From NCBI RefSeq assembly GCF_964204645.1, contig NC_134032.1:13386275-13450274 (forward strand): a stretch of 64,000 nt of DNA. The letters are read 5' to 3'. This document shows positions 15,001 to 24,000 of this stretch, piece by piece. The notes below the pieces were generated by a model that was not told the DNA's origin, made no database searches, and saw nothing but the letters and a program-made list of their open reading frames with translations. The position numbers and the translations under genes are program-made. Source of the stretch: Tubulanus polymorphus. Taxonomy: Eukaryota; Nemertea; Palaeonemertea; Tubulaniformes; Tubulanidae. Within the stretch, counting starts at the first letter, position 1. The number at the start of each line of letters is the position of its first letter.

Positions 15001-18000
15001 TCATTCTGGACAATTTCACTATGTACGAAATGCCTAATGTTTATTCTTGCCTGAAAGAAGATATTCCACGTTTCGAAACTATTCACCGTCACAGTGTAAC
15101 ACAATACACTCAGTACGCACACACTCAGTACACACACACACACATATCTTTAATCCTATTACCAGAACCAAAAATAGTTTTTATGAATTTCTGATATAAC
15201 ACGGTGACTTGTTTATAGAAATGACAGTGAGTTTATGTATGTATTATAGGTATTATACATAGTTGTGAGGAATTGGACAACTTAATAACCCAGAACACGC
15301 AGTAGCGTAAAACGTGTAAATTATTGTTGTCATATAAACCTCTATTATTATCAACTAAATTATAAATTGTAAGAGCCTTTTCGATTGTCCTCATGAAGAT
15401 GTGTTCCCGTTAGGGAAGAATTTCAACACTGCTATCAAAATCAAGGATTTGAACCTGATAACATTAGGAGACTCTGTCACAGTACAAACCCCTGCCCAAG
15501 TAGAGATACATCCTCTCTTAGCAGGGATTTGAATCTGATGACATCATGAGCCTCTGTCACAGTACAAACCCCTACCCTAGTAGATACATCCTCCCTCAGC
15601 AGGGATTTGAATCTGATGGCATCATGAGACTCTGTCACAGTACAAACCCCTACCCTAGTAGATACATCCTCCATCAGCAGGGGTTTGAACCTGATGGCAT
15701 CATGAGACTCTGTCACAGTACAAACCCCTACCCTAGTTGACACATCCTCCCTAACAGGGATTTGAATCTGATGGCATCATGAGACTGTCACAGTACAAAC
15801 CCCTGCCCTAGTAGACACATCCACCCTCACAGGGATTTGAATCTGATGGCATCATGAGACTGCCCTATGAGACCCATCCTCCCTCATCAAGTAGGCCTAT
15901 TTGAACCCGACCGCATCATGAGACTCTTAGCAATCGAAAGAGTAGATAAATCCTCGACAAGGGTCCAACACAATGATACCAAGTTCCAACGTTCTGAGAT
16001 TTAATTCAGAGTTCACTCTTTGAAAATGTGCTAATTTTAACACAGAATTAACAATAATTCACAACTATGCAACTGGATCGCGGATATCTAAACATTTCTA
16101 TAAATAGTTCGTATGGTGCTGAAAGCTTATCACAATCACTCAGAGTAAAATATTGCAACTCGTCCACTATAAACATGTGATACACAAGTGAAATACATTG
16201 AAATATCATGTGAAACTCCTAAAACTCTCAACAGTCAAAACCAACCAAAAGCGGTGGAACTCACGGTGCTGCAGTGCAACTCAAATCATCATATTTGACT
16301 CCAATATAATATTTCAGACCAAGGGGAAACAAATAGGGGGAAAAGCAAGTCATAGAAATTAAGAATAAATTCTCTTTGATAACTTCTTGCACAACTGTAT
16401 CGAAGTGGTTGAACAAGCAATCTGTGAATTGAGTGACAGTCTATAATTCAATCGAAGAAAAGACCCACAATTATATGCAGTAACACTAAGAGAGTGTTGA
16501 CGTTTCAACTGAATTCTTTTGATTTAAAAGGCTCAGGCAGTCGCGTCGAAATGTCGCTACTATCTTTCTTTTGAGTCTCATTCAGAGTTCCTTTTTTTAA
16601 ATAAATAGCTTGAAATAAGGGAATTCCTGTTTTATCAGTCGCATATCGCAAGAACTCACGGACAGTGAAATGTTAAACAGAGCGATTGATTTCTTATTCC
16701 GAGAAATATTTGAATCCTCGCGAAGTGCTTACAATTCTGTTGTACAGGCCTATAGGGGCATTTAAAACATTTCGGTATCGTCATTTATTGTGATTTCTGT
16801 TTCAGTAAAAACGCATGCAAAACACGCACCTCCTTAGTGATTGAATGTTGGCCGTCCGTTAAAACGGAGGCATCGAAATCTGTCTGAAAATCAAAATATT
16901 TTCCAACGGAAAATGAATATTTCGCACAGAAACAGAGACAGGGGTAAATGAAAGTCAATTGATAACATTATTGTATCATTAAGAAATTTTTGTTAATAAG
17001 TAACGAGACGAGTAGTATTGTATTCAGGTTGACGGTTTATTTGACGCACGAGCTTTCGTTTCTAATATATAGAAGCTTCATCGGGTGAATGAGTGATGAA
17101 GCCTCTATTCATTAGAAGCGAAAGCTCGTGCGTCCTCGTCTCGTTACTTATTTTGAACCTGGTTAACACGGCTACTCTACGAAATTTTTGTTAGATATTC
17201 GATCTTCACATCGATAATAGAATGACCATCACATGTTGATGTTTTCATGTTTCCGTGTCAACTCGAGTCTCCAATCAAGTGAAACAAAAATTTATCAAAA
17301 CAGAAGTCGAAAAATTCCTGGAAACAAGACAAGGTTTAGAACTTAGTGCTACAAACATACATGCGGACAAAGATATTGCACAGCAACACAAACAGGTATG
17401 TGATAGGTAATGGTAGAAATGAGTGCTACAGCTGAAAATAGAGTGTTTAAGACCTTTTGGATTTGCAGAAGGTGCTTTAAGACATAGGTTTGCAGAAGGT
17501 GCTTTAAGACAGATGTTTGCGGAAGGTGCTTTAAGACAGAGGTTTGCAGTTACTTAATGTGGTTCTGCAAACGGAGTGCTACAGAGACAGTGGATGGCAG
17601 ACACAAGTGTAACAAAGTACTGCAGAGTAGTGCTAAAGACAGGAGTCTGCAGAGTGCTTCGGACATGGCTCTCCAAACCAGAGACTCTAAAACAACACCG
17701 GGTAATTCTTTTCTTTTTTATGTTTTAGAGTCCATTTCCGATCTGACTACTAATGGTCGGGGTTAGCAGACGAGAGTGCTTCTCCAAACCTCAGTTCTAA
17801 AGACGATGGTTTTACAGGTGATGTTGTGGACAGTGTGCTACAAACAAGAGTGCAAGATTATTACCTCATCGGGGACATCATTTATCTGAAAGCAGGAAGA
17901 ATTGTAAATACGTATTTAAATACTAAAGCGATATATAGCCTATAGAATGGATTAAATCACGAGGAATAGTATTCTACACATTAGAGATCAGAAAGAATGT

Positions 18001-21000
18001 AATAACGAGCTTATCTAAAAGCATTATCATGAAATGGCGATTTTTAAACAATCTTGCTTTCACATGCCCTTGAAGATTTGATGTATATTTTCTTTTTCCA
18101 AGATAGATAATATGGACACTGTGCAAGATTTACATCAGATTCCACTACCAACTATAACCACAGCGACAAATAGAATTCCAAGGATCCAGTTCCACAGTTC
18201 TGAGTTAGAGTGAACTCTGAGTTAAAATAAGTTCATTTTCAATGAGTCAAATCTTAACTCACAACTGCGGTTGTGGGTCCAGGGTTAAATGACATAATAG
18301 GTCTATAGTTCACTGACCCTTCAAGCAACCATCATAATCACTATACTTTCTAATTGTTTACAATGATTAGATCATAACAAGTGATACTCGAGGCTAACAG
18401 TTTTTAAATGATAAGATCCTAATTAGAGGATTATTTGGCCAAATTTGGCGCGAGCCTGATCGGTGTCAATTTGGCCCAGGCAAATCGTCTCTGTGTTGGC
18501 CAATAATAGCTCTTTATCTTGATAATTTTCTCCTCTTCCATATTTAACAACAGGAATTGACCAAACACTTCGTATTGGATCAGCCGGGGGCGGGGGGGGG
18601 GGGTAAAGGCTGTCCATAAACACCTAAAATTCTACAAGGCCTAACCCGGTGGTTGTTCCCCCCATACATGTGTCGAACACGAAATAAAACAAACCGATTT
18701 AATTCCTGTCGAAAATGCACTTAAATTTCCTTTTTGTTTGGAATGAATAGCCGCGTGACAAGCGTGACACGGGAGCCGCGTGACAAGCGTGACACGGGAG
18801 TTCGTTATATTCTCTGTATTTGAATCAGAACCAGTCAACGCTGTGTCAGTGTCACGAACATAGCGTTGAATATCTCTGAATAAAAAACTGTTGTAATTGT
18901 CGTGAATATGAGATCAAGTTTCCGTGTTTTGGTAACAAGTGTTTGACCGAATTTTGAACAGGTGCAACGTCGCGGTTTCACACTTACACAGATTTTCACT
19001 CCAATTAGGATACATCAAAAAGTGAAATGAATTAGAATTGGGTAAAGTCAAATTTAAACCCACACAACTGTGGAACTGGGTCCAGGGTCAAAACAAAACC
19101 ACACAATTATGGATCTGGGCCCATAGTCGAAATTAAACCCACACAACTGTGGAACTGGGTTTAGAGTCAAATTAAACTCACACAACTGTGGAACTGGATC
19201 CAGAGTCATCAAATCAAACCCACACAACTGTGGAACTGGATCCAGAGAAACTAAACAACTGTGGAACTGGGTTTAGAGTCAACTGAAACCCACACTATTG
19301 TGGAACTGGATACACAACTGTGGAACTGGACCCAGAGTTAAATTCAACACAGCTGTAGAAATGGGTCCAAGTCAAATCAAACCCACACAACCGAACTGTG
19401 GAACCCAAGCACCCGTGGAACTGGGTCCAGAGTCAAATTCAGACTGATTTTTGTATCGACTGATCAAAGTTAATCTATCTTTATCAAATGTTAATCCGAC
19501 CTTGAACAAGTTCAGAGTTTGTTAAACACTTACACAAATTTCATTCATAGGTCATATAAATTTGCGTTTGATAAAGCATATTTAGCAGATACTAGGTTTT
19601 CAATGTCACTGGTTCAATATGTGCTATAAGCATTGAATTAGTAAAGCAAACAGTTTAGTGTCTAAGTGCGACAACCAGTTCAACGCTTGTTAAAACAATT
19701 TGTGAAATTTGACTTCGCTTGTTTCAATAGAAACTGGCGACAGTTTTCAGTTTTCAGTATGAAATCGCAGTGAATGGTAGAGTGGGAGAGGGGTAATAAA
19801 CATTGGAAGCAATTTCTGCATGCCGCGTCCAATTGCCGATTTTGATAGGTTCTAGTATCATGTTGCCGCCGCAAATTTACTTCAATTTCGTCAAAAAAAT
19901 TGTATTAAAAAAATTTCATTCAGTAAATTATTGGTAAATTATTCAGTAAAGCATCTCGTTTGAATTCGCTTGAATAATTCAATTAAAATCTAGAATAAAC
20001 TTTTCTGTTCAGACTATGAATCGGTGAAATCTATACGAAAAACTGGAGTAAAAACCCAATATTGGATGAATCAATAACATGGATTCACTATAGTTGAAAA
20101 TGCAATTTTGACTAGCTCAGTGATAGCAGTTCCTGAACCCATTCACCCATACCTAAGTTCAATCAGTGATCAATGATATCGTGCAGTTCTGATCATTAGA
20201 CGACATTTCTCTATCATTTTCATCGGTTATTGATTGAAACACCTCATTAATGAGTTTACGAATACAACTTGTCGATAGGAAAGAATAATAGTTTACACAA
20301 TATGGAATTAAGAGTCTGCATGACTCTCCTTAACAATACACCCACTGATTAACCCCTCCCCTCGTCTAGGGTTTCCCTTTATTCTCCGAGTATACGGTTC
20401 TTATAGATCTAGATATACCCGAAATTTCCTAAGTATTTCCCTGATCTTTGACCAAAATAATTCCCAGATTAAACTATGGGGCTGTTTCTTAGCGAGAGGT
20501 TCCCTCCTCGTGCCACTTGTCAAATAGAAAACCCGATTAATATGCAGGCGACTCATCAGTACATAACCGCAGCATACAATAATGCTGAACCCCAAATCGC
20601 TTGAGTCTTTAATGTATTTTTTATTGTGGGAGTTTTTTGAAGAGCGATTATATATAACAAAAAGACACTTAAACTGGAGCTGGATTAAATCGGATCCGAT
20701 TAGAAATGGATAATCTTTAAGAAGTAGGCCAATACCGGCGCTTTTTATTCAGTCTCATTTACTAAGACTAAACAGTAAGATAGTTGTTAATGGTAAACAG
20801 AGTTTCCATGGAGGATATTATTGTCTTATTTTGCCTTATTTAGTGCAGGCATATGTCCCTAAACTCGCCACATCTGCTGGGAACAAAACAGAGGCGTCAT
20901 ATTCAACTCCAAATCTATATTGCCTACATATCATGTACATTCTCAGCCAATGTCGAAGCAGTCAACCTAAAGCTGAATGCTTGAATTTTGAAAGCCTATT

Positions 21001-24000
21001 GTCAGAGATGGTGGAATAACATTGATCTGACGATATGCATTTCTTGTCTAAACACAAAACTGATTTCAATCTTGAACTCGATCTGAAGAATATTCTCATT
21101 GATAACTGTGACCAAGTGATGACTTTCACTTCTGACACTAAAAATACACTTTATAACTGAAAACATGGCTTCTTCACACTACGATCCATTGTGAACTGAC
21201 AATTGAACCAATGATAAAGTACTGTGTAACTTTCTTGTTCAAACGCTATAACCTGACTTTAACCGTAAAGATAAGAACAATGCATCGAAAATTGGCTTAC
21301 CTCTTGTAGTTTGTGTGTTTTCGGAAGTTTTGGAAAGACTGGACTGTGAATATTCAAATATCTACAAAAAATAATATCACAGCAATTCAATAAATTTCTG
21401 ATAGAATTATACACCAGGCCCTACGACAAACATTGTACATAGTGTAGTCTATTTTAGAATTAAAATTCCAATATTCAAACTTACAGTACATGTACATGAA
21501 AATTTGAAAGAGCTTGGGCATTTTGCTCAAAACGAAGTAGTTTCAAGCATACGTTTGAAAGATTTTCCATTTTGAAAGAGTTTTTAAGGAATCAAGGCAT
21601 TGTAGGGACCCTAACAGGGGTCAGTTGCTGAAACGTTGCTAAAAAGTAACCACCGTTCGAATATACCCAGTGTTTTCAATAAGAAATTAACAAGTCAGGT
21701 CCCTTTGAAAAACTGGAGGGTCCCATAATATGTCACAGTCCCTGAAACGAAAGCTGGTTTGAAAAAACAGGCGGGTCCTTTACAAACGACAGACGGACCT
21801 GGGGTCTGGGACCTGGCTCTTATTGAAACCACTGATACCTAGGCACCACGGTACGGGAGGTTATTGAATATTAACATCATTTTGCGTACCGCGGTGTGTG
21901 GTTAATGAAGATACCGCGTCGCTGTCATAAGACAATGACCGGATGTTCAATTGGTTTCTACGGTTACACGCCATAACATCACGTACGACTGGACATCGGT
22001 CAATTAGTGCGATATTTAATTAAAATCAATCCCAGATCAAACTACGGTCGACCGTGTTCAAACTGAAAGGACGTAAATTGATTTCGTCTTTATTAAATGT
22101 AAACAGAATTTCGATGTATCGCGTGATAGTGTTAATACATCGCGTTAAATCCTTTTGTTCGTAAATTCATTTCGAAGTTTGCTCAAAGCTTTTCGCAGTT
22201 TGCCTAAAAGGTTAGCGAACATATAGCCACACCATTAGTCAAATTGCTATCAAAAGCATACATCTGATCGCCATATAGATTGTACAAAGTAAATTATCTC
22301 TGGGCTTCCGAGGAGGGGCTTTTTGATTGATGGGGGACACAAATTAATTAAACCAGCAGGACCCTTCGGACCCTGTTCCACAAATGTTAGTTAACAAAAT
22401 CAGTCCATTTCTGATTTTAAGATAAAAACACATTGGCCTTCATTAAGAGAAACCCACAATATTATCAATTCAATCATCTGCTAGAGGCCTATGATTTTTT
22501 TTTCTTACATTTCCAGTAGAATCTATCCACCCATCTTTGAATAAACTGTGAAGATGGGTGGAAGGATTCCACAAGAAACATAAGAAAAAAAAAACAATAG
22601 GCATAATTGGCCTAGTTGGTTATGTTGACATTGCTGTCGGTTTCTGACCAGCAGAACTATCGAACTGGCTGCATGGTTGTTAAGCCGTAGTAGTTAAATT
22701 TGACTTAAAGGTATACTTTTACAGCAGATCTTTTTTTCTAAGGAACAGAGATTTGACGCACAGTGGTTATCCAAAGAAATGCCTGAAAAAGAAACCCTAG
22801 TTTTTTGCATTTTGATAAGGTCTCGCATATCGAACAATTAACCAATGAGAATAAACAAATATTTGAAATAAAAGCAGTTGTTTTTAAAGGACGACATTCT
22901 CTGTACCCTGTATGTACAGACAAGACCTAAAGGCAATAACTCATAACTACTATTAGGCTAATACATAGTTCTGCTCTATAGCCAAATAGGCTACATGTAA
23001 ATTTCTTTAATTTAGACCTACTAGACTGTGACACAAGAACTGAAATAAAATGACCAAGAAATGCTGGCACTGGTGGTCATTAGCCTACTTGGGAAATTCA
23101 CCACTCCTGACCATTAACACACTCAACTCATTAGCGCCTATGTTCAGTTGCTGGGGACACCTTGAGCGTAGTAACGGATCACCTCCACCAGGAAGGCTCT
23201 GGTACTACACAAACTCCGGGATGTCCCTTTTAGGCTTTTAGACCCATCCCAACTCATCATCCAACATGGATTATTTGAGGATCCTACTCCTATAGTCTAA
23301 ATACGGCCGCTATGTCCTCCGTAGACCTATAGTCAGTAACCTGTCTGTGGTTTAGTCTCACAATCAGATATTTTCACAAACAGCCCCATCTGATTTAGGC
23401 CTAGGCCTATAGGTTAGGTAACGAAGCTTAACTTAACTACCCTAGACCCACCCCTCAGCTCAGGGCCGATCACAAGGCAGGATGGGTTTAAAAGCCATCA
23501 CACTGAATCATTACAGGCACAGCATCCAAAAGGCCCTAGCAATAGCAGCAACTAAATAGGGCCAAATTTAAGCCAATTTCAAACCGACTGTATACATTGA
23601 CTATGAATGAGTTGAGAAGAAATTGATAGGCCTATGTTTTGATATAGGACTACCACCTAGTCATAGAGCTAATAAAAAGACACAATATAGCCTATTATGG
23701 GTAAAAGTGCAGATCCGCACCTCTCTGCGTAAACGGTTCAATCAATTACTTAAATATCATTGTTTAAGATTCAAAATGTCATCAGCAATTCAGTACATTG
23801 TCAATGGCTAATTTTAAGATATCTTCACTAGAGAGAGTAGCCTATAGAGATTTTAGCCTGGATTCTGTCATTCAGAGATTGCGTCAATCACGAGAGGTGC
23901 GGATCTGCACTTTTACCCCTATTATGCTTGATATTTCATTTTTCTTTTAACAAAAAAGAAACAACTTACGCTAATTTTTTAAATCGTTCTAAGCCGGCGG

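Noticed and set aside
15477-15743. Long open frames on both strands with repeating peptides
   Set aside because: They arise because the 85-bp tandem repeat has no stops in some frames. No codon bias, splice sites or homology.
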